From the NCBI GenBank assembly GCA_051747265.1, contig JBNJFY010000001.1:620001-684000 (forward strand): 64,000 nucleotides of DNA, read 5' to 3'. Made by a program: the position numbers and the translations under genes. Shown in pieces: positions 7,640 to 15,621 of the stretch. The notes below the pieces were generated by a model. It made no database searches. It worked only from the letters and a program-made list of their open reading frames with translations, and had not been told where the DNA came from. The DNA comes from JBNJFY01 sp051747265 (GTDB taxonomy: Bacteria > Bacteroidota > Rhodothermia > Balneolales > Balneolaceae). Each line of letters opens with the position of its first letter. Position 1 is the first letter of the stretch.

Positions 7640-7671
7640 CAAATATAAGAAGTTTTACAGCTCAGGCAAAA
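7640..7671 (-). promoter_or_regulatory. Consensus Bacteroidota-type promoter of the tRNA-Val array
   Basis: On the minus strand the sequence reads TTTTG, 19 bases, TATATTTG. This is a perfect match to the -33 TTTG / -7 TAnnTTTG form. It lies about 50 bp upstream of pseudo-tRNA copy 4, with a small hairpin (CTCAA..TTGAG) in the leader at about 7610-7634. Confidence 0.7.
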
Positions 7672-7783
7672 GAAATTTATGTTCATATCGCACTTTTTAT
7701 TTCGAGCTCCAAACAAGCTCATAAAAATCAGTAAGTCAGAGGTTGATTTTCTCCTCAAACCTTGTTCACTTGTTTTAATGAGT

Positions 7784-7800
7784 GGTTAACACTGTTAACC
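7784..7800. promoter_or_regulatory. fadI: 17-bp palindrome, candidate operator of fadI
   Basis: GGTTAACACTGTTAACC is an 8+1+8 perfect inverted repeat ending 26 bp before the fadI ATG. Its position fits an operator for a TetR- or GntR-type fatty-acid regulator; the regulator is not in the window. Confidence 0.5.
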
Positions 7801-7826
7801 GTAGTTGTAACTGATATATCCTGCTT

Positions 7827-9134
7827 ATGAGCACTTCTGATTCTACCCCCAATTATCCGTTTGAGGCGGTCGTGGTGGACGGCTGTCGTATTCCATTTCA
7901 ACGTTCGGGTACGGCTTATAATGATTTAATGGCCTATGATCTGGGGCGTATGGCTATCGAAGGCCTGCTCTCCCGCGTACCTATTGATCCGGGTGAGCTG
8001 GATCGGGTGATCATGGGGACGGTCATTCAAGAAGTAAAAACCAGTAATGTGGCGCGCGAATCGGCACTGGGTGCGGGCATTCCGGATACGGTTCCGGCGC
8101 ATACCACCACTCAGGCGTGCATCTCTTCGAATCAGGCGGTAACCAGCGGGGTAGATCTGATTCGTACGGGTCAGGCCAAAATGATTCTGGCCGGCGGAAC
8201 GGAGACGATGTCGGATATCCCCGTGCGCTTCAAGAAGAAATTTCGCCAGAAGGTATTGGCTGCTCGCAAGTACAAATCACCCCTCGATTTTCTGAAGTTT
8301 TTCAAAGGACTCGGCTTTAAAGATCTGCTCCCTGAGCTTCCCGCCATCGCGGAGTTTTCGACCGGCGAGGTGATGGGGGAAAGCTGCGATCGTATGGCCG
8401 CCTGGTTTGGGATTAGTCAACGTGAGCAGGATGAGTTTGCGCTGCGTTCCCATCAACTGGCTGCGAAGGCCACCAAAGAGGGACTATTGGATGATGAACT
8501 GTTCCCCGCCCAGGTGCCCCCCGAATATGAGGTGGTGGAACACGATAATACCTTCCGTGAAGACACCTCCATGGAGAAACTTTCCAAACTGAAGCCTGCG
8601 TTTATCAAACCCCATGGTACGGTGACCGCGGGGAACTCTTCGGCGTTGACCGATGGCGCTTCGGCCAGCTTAATTATGGAAAAGCATGCTGCTGAGGAGA
8701 TGGGACTGACGCCGAAAGCGGTGATCCGCGAGTATGTGTATGTGGCCCAGGATCCCAATGAACAGCTGTTGCTGGGTCCGGCCTATGCCACGCCCAAAGT
8801 GCTGGATCGCATGGGACTCACGCTGGATGATATCGGTGTGTTTGAATTTCATGAGGCGTTCGCGGGTCAGATTCTTTCCGTGTTGAAAGCACTGGCTTCC
8901 GATGATTTTGCTCAACAGTATCTGAACCGAGACGAAGCGGTGGGCGAGATTCCCATGAATAAGTTTAACCTCTGGGGTGGATCCCTGTCGCTGGGTCACC
9001 CGTTTGGCGCCACCGGCACCCGGCTGCTGACCACCGCGGCTAACCGCCTGATCCATGAAGACCAGCAATACGCCCTGATCGCCGCCTGCGCCGCCGGTGG
9101 GCAGGGTCACGCGATGATTTTAGAAAGGTATTAG
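7827..9134 (+). CDS. fadI: Acetyl-CoA C-acyltransferase (3-ketoacyl-CoA thiolase)
   Basis: A 435-residue thiolase, close to the 436 of E. coli FadI and sharing its long central region (for example LKPAF..HGTVTAGNSSALTDGA). The nucleophile is C98 (TTQACISS), the general base is about H342 (EFHEAFAGQ), and the second catalytic cysteine is about C421 (AACAAGGQGH). SLGHPFGATG is the C-terminal thiolase signature. It cleaves 3-ketoacyl-CoA with CoA to acetyl-CoA and a shortened acyl-CoA, the last step of beta-oxidation. FadJ follows on the same strand after a 385-bp gap occupied by a long inverted repeat, so co-transcription is likely but interrupted by structure. A 17-bp palindrome just upstream suggests repression when fatty acids are absent. 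Confidence 0.95.
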   Translation: MSTSDSTPNYPFEAVVVDGCRIPFQRSGTAYNDLMAYDLGRMAIEGLLSRVPIDPGELDRVIMGTVIQEVKTSNVARESALGAGIPDTVPAHTTTQACISSNQAVTSGVDLIRTGQAKMILAGGTETMSDIPVRFKKKFRQKVLAARKYKSPLDFLKFFKGLGFKDLLPELPAIAEFSTGEVMGESCDRMAAWFGISQREQDEFALRSHQLAAKATKEGLLDDELFPAQVPPEYEVVEHDNTFREDTSMEKLSKLKPAFIKPHGTVTAGNSSALTDGASASLIMEKHAAEEMGLTPKAVIREYVYVAQDPNEQLLLGPAYATPKVLDRMGLTLDDIGVFEFHEAFAGQILSVLKALASDDFAQQYLNRDEAVGEIPMNKFNLWGGSLSLGHPFGATGTRLLTTAANRLIHEDQQYALIAACAAGGQGHAMILERY

Positions 9135-9455
9135 TTATTAGTGTATTGGTTATTAGGGGTTTGTGCTAGAATCGTAGTAGTGCCCTTTGAGAATGGGTTT
9201 CGTTAATCGTCTATTTGTTAATTGTTATTCGACTTAAAGTCATGATTAAAACATTCTTGCTGTTATTGTCCCGAGACGTCGGGAATACGAAGAGCGACAA
9301 TCGTTGATATTCTCACAATTACAGAGTGGATTAATAGCGTCATAATACCAATTAACGAATAACGATTACACGATTAACGAAAAACTAAATACGGGCTAGT
9401 ATATAGAAATATAGCAGTGAGCCCCTAATAACTATGAACTAATACACTAATAACC
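9131..9455. repeat. Long imperfect inverted repeat between fadI and fadJ
   Basis: The outer arms are TTATTAGTGTATTGGTTATTAGGGG (9137-9161) and its near complement at 9422-9455. The inner arms are TTCGTTAATCG..TTATTCG (9199-9231) and CGAATAACG..CGATTAACGAA (9356-9380). The whole 325-bp block could fold into one long hairpin with a central CCCGAGACGTCGGG palindrome. No coding potential is visible. It looks like a MITE or another dispersed hairpin element lodged inside the fad operon. The remaining 60 bp before fadJ has no recognisable site. Confidence 0.6.
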
Positions 9456-9519
9456 TTGTCCATCTGGATGCCTAATTAACTTTTGACTGACACTGACACT
9501 GACCAAAATCCACACCGCC

Positions 9520-11640
9520 ATGAGTTCTTATCTAAACATCGAGATAAAAGACAACATCGCCATCGTTCATCTGGATAATCCCGATGAGAAGGTGAATACC
9601 TTGAACGAGCAACTGATTGCCGAGGTCACTGAGTTTATCGACCGGCTGGATCAGGACAGTGACTTGATTGGCGCGGTGTTGATCAGTGATAAGGAGGGTA
9701 ATTTTATCGCCGGAGCCGACCTGGACATGCTCAAATCGAAGGAATCGGCCGAAGAGGTGGAGGAACTCAGCAAGACGGGATCCCAACTGCTGAATCGCGT
9801 GGAGCAACATGCTAAGCCCATCGTGGCGGCGATTCACGGATCCACCTTGGGCGGCGGACTGGAAGTGGCCATGGCCTGTCATTACCGGGTGGCTTCTAAT
9901 CACAGCAAAACCACTATGGGTCAGCCGGAAGTGAAATTGGGACTGCTACCCGGAGCGGGCGGAACCCAGCGACTGCCTCGAATGATCGGGTTGCAGAAAT
10001 CGCTGACTTATCTGCTCACCGGCAAGAATATCTATCCGCGACAAGCCAAACGCATGGGACTGGTGGATGAACTCACCCATCAACATGCGGTATTGGAAGC
10101 GGGCATGAAAGCGGTCCGCAAGCTCTCCGAAGGATCCCTGAAGCCCAAACGCGATAAGCGTTCTCTGTTGGAGAAACTCCTGGAAGGCAATCCTATCGGG
10201 CGCTCTATCATCTTCTCGCAGGCTCGCAAAAAAACCAAGGGCCAAACCAAAGGAAATTACCCGGCGCCGCCCAAGATTATTGATTGTGTGGAATATGGCT
10301 ATAAAAATGGGTTCCAGGCCGGATTAGACTACGAGTCTAAACAGTTTGGCTTACTCTCCGCTACCCGGGAATCCAAGAATCTGGTCAACTTGTTTTTCGG
10401 CATGCAGGATTCCAAGAAGAATCCCATGAAAGACCAAGTGCGTGATGTGGGAACACTGGGCGTGTTGGGCGCGGGTCTTATGGGATCAGGCATCGCCGAG
10501 GTGAGTATGGAAGGCGATTACCGGGTACTGCTTAAGGATCAGACCGTTGAACAGGCGGCCAAAGGGGAGAAAACCATTTACGATAACCTGCAGAAAAAGG
10601 TGAAGAAGAAAATCATCACCTCCTTTCAGCGGGATCAAAAGATGGGGCATGTTACCGGGGTGGATAGTTATAAAGGATTCAAAGGTGTGGATCTGGTCAT
10701 TGAAGCGGTTTTTGAGGATCTGGACCTCAAACGCACTATCGTGAATCAGGTGGAATCCAACACGCCCGAGCACACCATCTTTGCATCCAATACCTCTTCC
10801 CTGCCGATAACTGAGATTGCCAAGGGAGCTCAACGTCCCGAGCAGATTCTGGGCATGCACTACTTCTCCCCGGTGCAGAAGATGCCGCTGCTGGAGATCA
10901 TCAAAACCGATCAAACCGCGGACTGGGTTACCGCCACGGCCTATGAAGTGGGTATCAAGCAGGGCAAAAATGTGATTGTGGTCAACGACGGACCGGGTTT
11001 CTACACCACGCGTATCTTGGCGCCGTTTATGAATGAGGCTTTGCTGCTGCTGGAGGAAGGGGCTGATGTGAAGGACTTGGATAGCGCCATGAAGCAGTTC
11101 GGTTATCCGGTGGGTCCGGTCAAGCTGCTGGATGAGGTGGGCATCGATGTGGCCGCGCACGTGGGCGAGGTAATGAGCGAGCTGTTTGATCCGCGCGGAA
11201 TGAAATCGAGTACTAAGGCGGGTGAACTCCTGGAGGCTGGCTACAAAGGACGTAAAAACAAGCAGGGTTTCTACATCTATAAAGAAGGCGAGAAGGCCAA
11301 AGAAGTGAATACGGAGATCTACCAGTATTTCGGTGGATCCGATCGCAAGTCGTTTGACCGCCAGCAGATCCAACAGCGTATCGCTTTGATGATGGTCAAC
11401 GAAGCTGCTTGGTGCCTGCAGGAGGATATTCTGCTCTCCCCGGGTGACGGTGACTTGGGCGCCATCCTGGGCTTGGGCTTCCCTCCCTTCCTGGGCGGTC
11501 CTTTCCGCTACATCGATCAGCGGGGGGTATCCGACGTGGTTAAAACCATGGAGCAGCTGCAGAAGCAACACGGCGAGCGCTTTAAGCCGGCGCCGATTTT
11601 GGTGGATTACGCCCAGCAGCATAAGAAATTCCATGGATAG
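9520..11640 (+). CDS. fadJ: Multifunctional beta-oxidation enzyme: enoyl-CoA hydratase / 3-hydroxyacyl-CoA dehydrogenase
   Basis: A 706-residue FadJ/FadB alpha-type protein; E. coli FadJ has 714. Residues 1-190 are the crotonase domain with an oxyanion-hole segment IAGADLDML and the glycine-rich GSTLGGGLEVAMAC; catalytic glutamates fall in QPEVKLGLLPGAGG. From ~315 a Rossmann NAD-binding domain starts with GVLGAGLMGSGIAE. This is followed by the hydroxyacyl dehydrogenase active site around FASNTSSLPITEI and the catalytic histidine in GMHYFSPV. A C-terminal dehydrogenase domain follows. It hydrates 2-enoyl-CoA and oxidises 3-hydroxyacyl-CoA to 3-ketoacyl-CoA for FadI. No acyl-CoA dehydrogenase or ligase lies nearby. 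Transcription probably ends at the strong hairpin at 11702-11739. Confidence 0.95.
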   Translation: MSSYLNIEIKDNIAIVHLDNPDEKVNTLNEQLIAEVTEFIDRLDQDSDLIGAVLISDKEGNFIAGADLDMLKSKESAEEVEELSKTGSQLLNRVEQHAKPIVAAIHGSTLGGGLEVAMACHYRVASNHSKTTMGQPEVKLGLLPGAGGTQRLPRMIGLQKSLTYLLTGKNIYPRQAKRMGLVDELTHQHAVLEAGMKAVRKLSEGSLKPKRDKRSLLEKLLEGNPIGRSIIFSQARKKTKGQTKGNYPAPPKIIDCVEYGYKNGFQAGLDYESKQFGLLSATRESKNLVNLFFGMQDSKKNPMKDQVRDVGTLGVLGAGLMGSGIAEVSMEGDYRVLLKDQTVEQAAKGEKTIYDNLQKKVKKKIITSFQRDQKMGHVTGVDSYKGFKGVDLVIEAVFEDLDLKRTIVNQVESNTPEHTIFASNTSSLPITEIAKGAQRPEQILGMHYFSPVQKMPLLEIIKTDQTADWVTATAYEVGIKQGKNVIVVNDGPGFYTTRILAPFMNEALLLLEEGADVKDLDSAMKQFGYPVGPVKLLDEVGIDVAAHVGEVMSELFDPRGMKSSTKAGELLEAGYKGRKNKQGFYIYKEGEKAKEVNTEIYQYFGGSDRKSFDRQQIQQRIALMMVNEAAWCLQEDILLSPGDGDLGAILGLGFPPFLGGPFRYIDQRGVSDVVKTMEQLQKQHGERFKPAPILVDYAQQHKKFHG

Positions 11641-11644
11641 CTCT

Positions 11645-12098
11645 GGGGAGCGGAGCTCCGGGTTGGGTCACCGGGCAGAGCCCGGCAACCAAGCGTATAT
11701 TCCGAGGGGCGAGCCGTTTGCTCGCCCCTCGGATTTTTTCCTTCTGGCCTAAACATTGTAGCGACCTTCAACACACTAGAACTTGCGGTCATCCGCGCGG
11801 TTGCTTTCGGGGAGCAGAGCTCCAATACGAGCATTACCGGTCGGAGCCCGATAATGAGGTTATTAGTGTGCAGGGCGGAGCGATATATTCGCTCCGCCCT
11901 GCACACTTCATCCCCTCTTGACGCAACTCCGATGCGTCAAGCAGATGGGAAGCTCCAGCTTCCCTAACTCCAATTCCGGTTAACAGGTAAGATCATATCT
12001 TTTGCTGTGGCGGGAGCAGAACTACTCCCGCCACAACACTGTACACCTTGGTAGTGGGGCTCTGCCGCACTACCCTACGGGAAGCTCTGCTTCCCCCT
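11645..12098. repeat. Left REP hairpin cassette of the RAYT locus
   Basis: A series of hairpins, each about 15-40 bp. They are GGAGCGGAGCTCC (~11649), CCGGGCAGAGCCCGG (~11672), the terminator hairpin 11702-11732, GGAGCAGAGCTCC (~11811), GTGCAGGGCGGAGC..GCTCCGCCCTGCAC (~11869-11905), TTGACGCA..TGCGTCAA (~11919-11941), GGGAAGCTCCAGCTTCCC (~11947-11964), GTGGCGGGAG..CTCCCGCCAC, GGTAGTG..CACTACC and GGGAAGCTCTGCTTCCC. The same series recurs right of the RAYT gene. The right end of the cassette touches the RAYT stop codon. Confidence 0.75.
11702..11739 (+). terminator. Intrinsic terminator after fadJ
   Basis: A 13-bp perfect stem CCGAGGGGCGAGC/GCTCGCCCCTCGG with a five-base loop is followed by ATTTTTT, 62 bp past the fadJ stop. 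It belongs to the REP-like hairpin cassette but has the U-tract of a terminator. Confidence 0.8.
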
Positions 12099-12630
12099 AC
12101 CGCTGGTACAACGTAATGGGAATCAACCCCGACTGCCCCTGGTAATTTCCTGCCGACGAATAGCGCCAATGCTCAGCCTTGGCCACAAATCCCGCTTTCA
12201 CTGGGTTGTCATGGATATAGGCCAGCTTTTGCAGCATTATTTCATGTGATCCTATCTGCTTCGGATGAAATCCTTTTTGCCATATCCGATATGCTGTTCC
12301 ATCACCACGGTTAGCTGGTAATCGCAAGTTTCGTAGAAGGTAGCTCCGGTTCCTGACTCTCAATGAATCGACCATGCGGCGAGCGGTGTAGGATTTTAGC
12401 TTGCGCAACTTACTGGCCAGATCTGTGCTTTGAGCTATAAGATGCAGATGGTTATGCATAATCACATAGGCGTATAATTTCAGTCCACGTTCTGCTTGTT
12501 GAAATTCAAGGGATTGCAGTATGATTTCGGCTAACTCTGGATCTGAAAACAGCGATTCTCTTCTATGCAATGAACAAGTCAAAAAATAAGGATACTCCTC
12601 ATCGTAGATCTGGTACTTATATCGTTTCAT
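12097..12630 (-). CDS. REP-associated tyrosine transposase (RAYT), IS200-like Y1 HUH family
   Basis: A 177-residue protein starting at ATG 12628-12630 (MKRYKYQIY); an in-frame ATG at 12651 would add seven residues. The reading frame stays open further upstream into the repeat, but that is not coding. The HUH motif is NHLHLI in the phrase YVIMHNHLHLI. The candidate catalytic tyrosine is in KSYTARRMVD or in the C-terminal KLAYIHDNP helix. NPVKAGFV followed by WRYSSAGNY is the usual RAYT C-terminal signature. RAYTs nick single-stranded REP hairpins. It sits between two copies of a hairpin cassette and is present once, as expected for a domesticated RAYT rather than a mobile IS. The gene is intact. 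Confidence 0.88.
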   Translation of the reverse strand: MKRYKYQIYDEEYPYFLTCSLHRRESLFSDPELAEIILQSLEFQQAERGLKLYAYVIMHNHLHLIAQSTDLASKLRKLKSYTARRMVDSLRVRNRSYLLRNLRLPANRGDGTAYRIWQKGFHPKQIGSHEIMLQKLAYIHDNPVKAGFVAKAEHWRYSSAGNYQGQSGLIPITLYQR

Positions 12631-12683
12631 GGCATTGATCTTTTTATACATTAGTGCCACTTGCAACTGGTTCCTTACAATTG

Positions 12684-13060
12684 GAGCGGAGCTCCGGGTT
12701 CGGTTACCGGGCAGAGCCCGACAACCAAGCGTATTAATCCGAGGGGGCGGGCGTTTCACACGACTTCTTTCGGGGAGCAGAGCTCCAATACGGGCATTAC
12801 CGGTCGGAGCCCGGTAATGAGAGATGTGTGATATGGGGCGGGCGAGTCTCCTACTCGCCCGCCCCATATCACGACCTACTCTTGACGCAGCTCCGATGCG
12901 TCAAGCAGATGGGAAGCTCCAGCTTCCCCTAACTCCAGTTCCGGTTAGCAGGTAAAATCATATCTATTGCTGTGGCGGGAGCAGAACTGCTCCCGCCACA
13001 GCTATGAACACCTTGGTGGTGGGGCTCTGCCGCACCACCCCATAGGGAGCTCCGCTCCCC
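12684..13060. repeat. Right REP hairpin cassette of the RAYT locus
   Basis: The same order of elements as the left cassette: GGAGCGGAGCTCC, CCGGGCAGAGCCCG, GGAGCAGAGCTCC, a long central hairpin, TTGACGCA..TGCGTCAA, GGGAAGCTCCAGCTTCCC, GTGGCGGGAG..CTCCCGCCAC, GGTGGTG..CACCACC and GGGAGCTCCGCTCCC. The central hairpin here is GTGATATGGGGCGGGCGAG..CTCGCCCGCCCCATATCAC (~12829-12871), different in sequence from the left one at the same place. Stem changes are compensated on both arms. Confidence 0.75.
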
Positions 13061-13130
13061 GAACAGTATCCACAACGTATCCAACAATCCCCCACATTCA
13101 GGTATCCCAATAATTGCTACCTTGCCTTCG

Positions 13131-13161
13131 TTGTTCAAGGCTGGCAAAAATGGTATCTTTG
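13131..13161 (+). promoter_or_regulatory. Promoter of yajC-ribBA
   Basis: TTG at 13131-13133, 20 bases, then TATCTTTG at 13154-13161, matching TTTG/TAnnTTTG with one base short in the -33 box. The expected start is near 13168, about 33 bp before the yajC ATG. Confidence 0.5.
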
Positions 13162-13200
13162 CGCCTCACTAAATCCAATATTGAATAGGTTTATCTCCTT

Positions 13201-13521
13201 ATGAATGCTCTTTTTCTACTATTGATGGGTGCCCCTGGCGACGCTACCGCTGGCTACATGAACTTCGTGTTTATCGGTCTCATTTTTGTTGTCTTTTACT
13301 TTTTCATCATCCGGCCTCAAAACCAGAAACAAAAAGAGATACAGGAGAAAGTATCCAATCTGGAAAAAGGCGACAAAGTGGTCACCTCGGGCGGAATGCT
13401 GGGCAACTGTGTTTCCGTTGATGATGACTCCGTATTGTTAGAAATCGATAAAAATGTGAAAGCACGATTCCTCAAGAGTGCTGTCACCGATGTTAACCCG
13501 CAGAAAGACAACAACTCCTAA
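13201..13521 (+). CDS. yajC: Preprotein translocase subunit YajC
   Basis: A 106-residue protein of typical YajC length. A single transmembrane helix (about residues 20-38, FVFIGLIFVVFYFFII) is followed by the family signature RPQNQKQKEIQ and a cytoplasmic beta domain with GDKVVTSGGMLG. YajC associates with SecDF at the inner membrane and assists Sec-dependent export. SecD and SecF are not adjacent here. It heads a unit with ribBA 52 bp downstream. Confidence 0.95.
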   Translation: MNALFLLLMGAPGDATAGYMNFVFIGLIFVVFYFFIIRPQNQKQKEIQEKVSNLEKGDKVVTSGGMLGNCVSVDDDSVLLEIDKNVKARFLKSAVTDVNPQKDNNS

Positions 13522-13573
13522 CGTCTTTCCACATTCATATTTACGTATCTATTTATAACGCATCCCACTACCC

Positions 13574-14842
13574 ATGGCAGACGAAATTCGCTTTGATCCC
13601 ATAGAAGAGGCGATTGAAGCCATTAAGAATGGCGAAATGGTGATTGTAGTCGATGACGAAGATCGTGAGAACGAAGGCGATTTCGTTATGGCCGCAGAAA
13701 AAGCCACCCCTGAAGCGATCAATCAAATGGCCACCTACGGTCGGGGATTGATTTGCGTTCCCATCACCCGCGAGCGGGCCTACGATCTAGACTTGGATTA
13801 TATGGTCACCGAAGGCGCGGATCCTGATGAAGCGGCGTTTACGGTTTCGGTAGATCACAAAGAACAAACCACTACCGGCATTTCCGCTTCCGATCGGGCC
13901 AACACTATTTTGGCCATGATCGACGACGCGGCAAATCCGGATGATTTTCGCCGACCGGGACACGTTTTCCCACTGATTGCTATGGAAGGCGGCACGCTAC
14001 GTCGCGCGGGGCATACCGAAGCAGCGGTGGACCTGGCTCGCATGGCCGGCCTACAGCCCGCCGGAGTGATCTGTGAGATTATGAAGGACGACGGCGAAAT
14101 GGCCCGCACGGCCGATCTGATTGAAATGGCCGATCAGTTTGATATGAAGTTTATTTCCATCAAAGATCTGATCTCCTATCGCATGGAGAATGAATCGCTG
14201 GTGCGAAAGATTGTAAGCGTGGAACTGCCCACCATTTATGGCGATTTTACCCTGCATGCCTTTGAAGAGCGGCTCACCGGTGGGAATCACCTGGCCTTGA
14301 CCAAGGGCGAATGGGACGAAGGCGATCCGGTACTGGTTCGCGTACACTCCTCGTGCATGACCGGCGATATTTTCGGATCCAAGCGTTGCGATTGTGGTGA
14401 TCAGCTGCATCAAGCATTGGTTCAGGTTGAAAAAGAAGGTCAGGGCGTAGTGCTTTATATGAATCAGGAAGGCCGCGGTATTGGCCTGATCAACAAGCTC
14501 AAAGCCTACAAACTGCAAGAACAGGGCATGGACACCGTAGAGGCCAATGTGGCACTTGGTTTCAAACCTGATCACCGCGATTATGGGGTTGGAGCTCAGA
14601 TTCTGCGAACCCTTAACGTTTGCAAGTTGCGCTTAATGACTAACAATCCGGTCAAACGAGTTGGCTTAGGCGGCTATGGCTTAGAGATGGTCGAACGCGT
14701 GCCCATCGAGGCACCGACCTATCCGGAGAATATGAAATACCTAAAGACCAAGCGAGATAAGATGGGACACGACCTCAAGCATCTGGATCCGCATAGTCCC
14801 AATTACATCCAAAACCTGATACGGGAAGATGAGGAATCCTAG
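13574..14842 (+). CDS. ribBA: Bifunctional DHBP synthase / GTP cyclohydrolase II
   Basis: A 422-residue fusion. Residues ~1-205 are 3,4-dihydroxy-2-butanone-4-phosphate synthase with the acidic metal loop DDEDRENEGDFVMAAE and the substrate segment RRAGHTEAAVDL. Residues ~210-405 are GTP cyclohydrolase II with the zinc cysteines in HSSCMTGDIFGSKRCDCGDQL and the GTP-binding phrase NQEGRGIGL. The two activities supply both precursors of lumazine in riboflavin synthesis. The fused form is the common one in this phylum. No RFN element precedes it; only 52 bp separate it from yajC. Both active sites look complete. Confidence 0.96.
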   Translation: MADEIRFDPIEEAIEAIKNGEMVIVVDDEDRENEGDFVMAAEKATPEAINQMATYGRGLICVPITRERAYDLDLDYMVTEGADPDEAAFTVSVDHKEQTTTGISASDRANTILAMIDDAANPDDFRRPGHVFPLIAMEGGTLRRAGHTEAAVDLARMAGLQPAGVICEIMKDDGEMARTADLIEMADQFDMKFISIKDLISYRMENESLVRKIVSVELPTIYGDFTLHAFEERLTGGNHLALTKGEWDEGDPVLVRVHSSCMTGDIFGSKRCDCGDQLHQALVQVEKEGQGVVLYMNQEGRGIGLINKLKAYKLQEQGMDTVEANVALGFKPDHRDYGVGAQILRTLNVCKLRLMTNNPVKRVGLGGYGLEMVERVPIEAPTYPENMKYLKTKRDKMGHDLKHLDPHSPNYIQNLIREDEES

Positions 14843-14928
14843 CTAGTATTTGACCTTTGCGATTTTAATGATACCCTTCCATCTTCGAACGACAATTGAT
14901 GGCATAACCCTACTATAAAAATACTCTC

Positions 14929-15621
14929 ATGGCTGAATCGAAATTGTGGTACTTCGAACATTTTGATCTCTTTGAAGAGTTGGGGAAAGAGGATTCAAAA
15001 GCGTTGGGCGAATTGGCCCACATGCATACCTGTTATCGAAATGAGATCATCTATTTTGAGGATACCCACTCTGATAGCATCTACTTGTGCAAAGAAGGGC
15101 GTGTAAAAATCACCAAGGCCGATCCCAGCGGCAAGGAAACCACCTTGTATATCGTACAACCCGGTCAAATATTCGGCGAACTGGCCCTGATGGATGAAGA
15201 ACGACGCGCCCATCGTGCGGAGGCTTTGGATTCGGAGGTTCTCATCTGCAGTTTTCGCCGGAATCAATTTGAGGAATTTCTAAATAACCACCCTAAGCTG
15301 ACCCGTCGGGTGTACAAATCCATGGGGGAGCGTATGCGCAAGGTAGAGCAGAAACTCGCCGATTTGGTCTTCCGTGGATCCAATGAGCGCATCATTCAGT
15401 TTTTGGTGGATATCGGTAGTGAAAATTTAAAAGCGGGAGTGGATGAAGCCTATATCCGACCGTTTTTTACCCACGAAGAGATTGCCTATTTAACAGCTAC
15501 CTCGCGACAAACCGTGACCGCGCTACTTAATTCCTTAAAGGAGCAAGACATCCTTAGCTACAAGTACAACAAAATGTACATCAAAGATTTTTCCGGCCTT
15601 AAAGCACAACTGGATAATTAA
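14929..15621 (+). CDS. CRP/FNR family transcriptional regulator
   Basis: A 230-residue protein. Residues ~15-125 form a cyclic-nucleotide-binding beta-roll with the phrase GQIFGELALMDEERRAHRAEAL; the FGELAL phosphate-binding motif is followed by R where cAMP receptors have it. A long dimerisation helix follows, then a winged HTH at ~175-215 (FTHEEIAYLTATSRQTVTALL). No N-terminal cysteine cluster is seen, so it is not FNR-like in iron-sulfur sensing. It may bind cAMP made by the CHASE2-cyclase at 37538-39745, but that is inference. It sits downstream of ribBA and converges on the 275-bp repeat array. Confidence 0.9.
   Translation: MAESKLWYFEHFDLFEELGKEDSKALGELAHMHTCYRNEIIYFEDTHSDSIYLCKEGRVKITKADPSGKETTLYIVQPGQIFGELALMDEERRAHRAEALDSEVLICSFRRNQFEEFLNNHPKLTRRVYKSMGERMRKVEQKLADLVFRGSNERIIQFLVDIGSENLKAGVDEAYIRPFFTHEEIAYLTATSRQTVTALLNSLKEQDILSYKYNKMYIKDFSGLKAQLDN

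Noticed and set aside
10486..11634. 382-residue minus-strand frame inside fadJ
   Set aside because: Shadow of the fadJ reading frame; the plus-strand enzyme matches family motifs throughout.
12631..12867. N-terminal extension of the RAYT frame to 12867
   Set aside because: The extra 79 residues are translated hairpin repeat. RAYT homology begins at MKRYKYQ, so the ATG at 12630 is preferred.
13521..13574. FMN riboswitch upstream of ribBA
   Set aside because: Only 52 bp separate yajC and ribBA; no room for the RFN element and none of its conserved blocks is visible.
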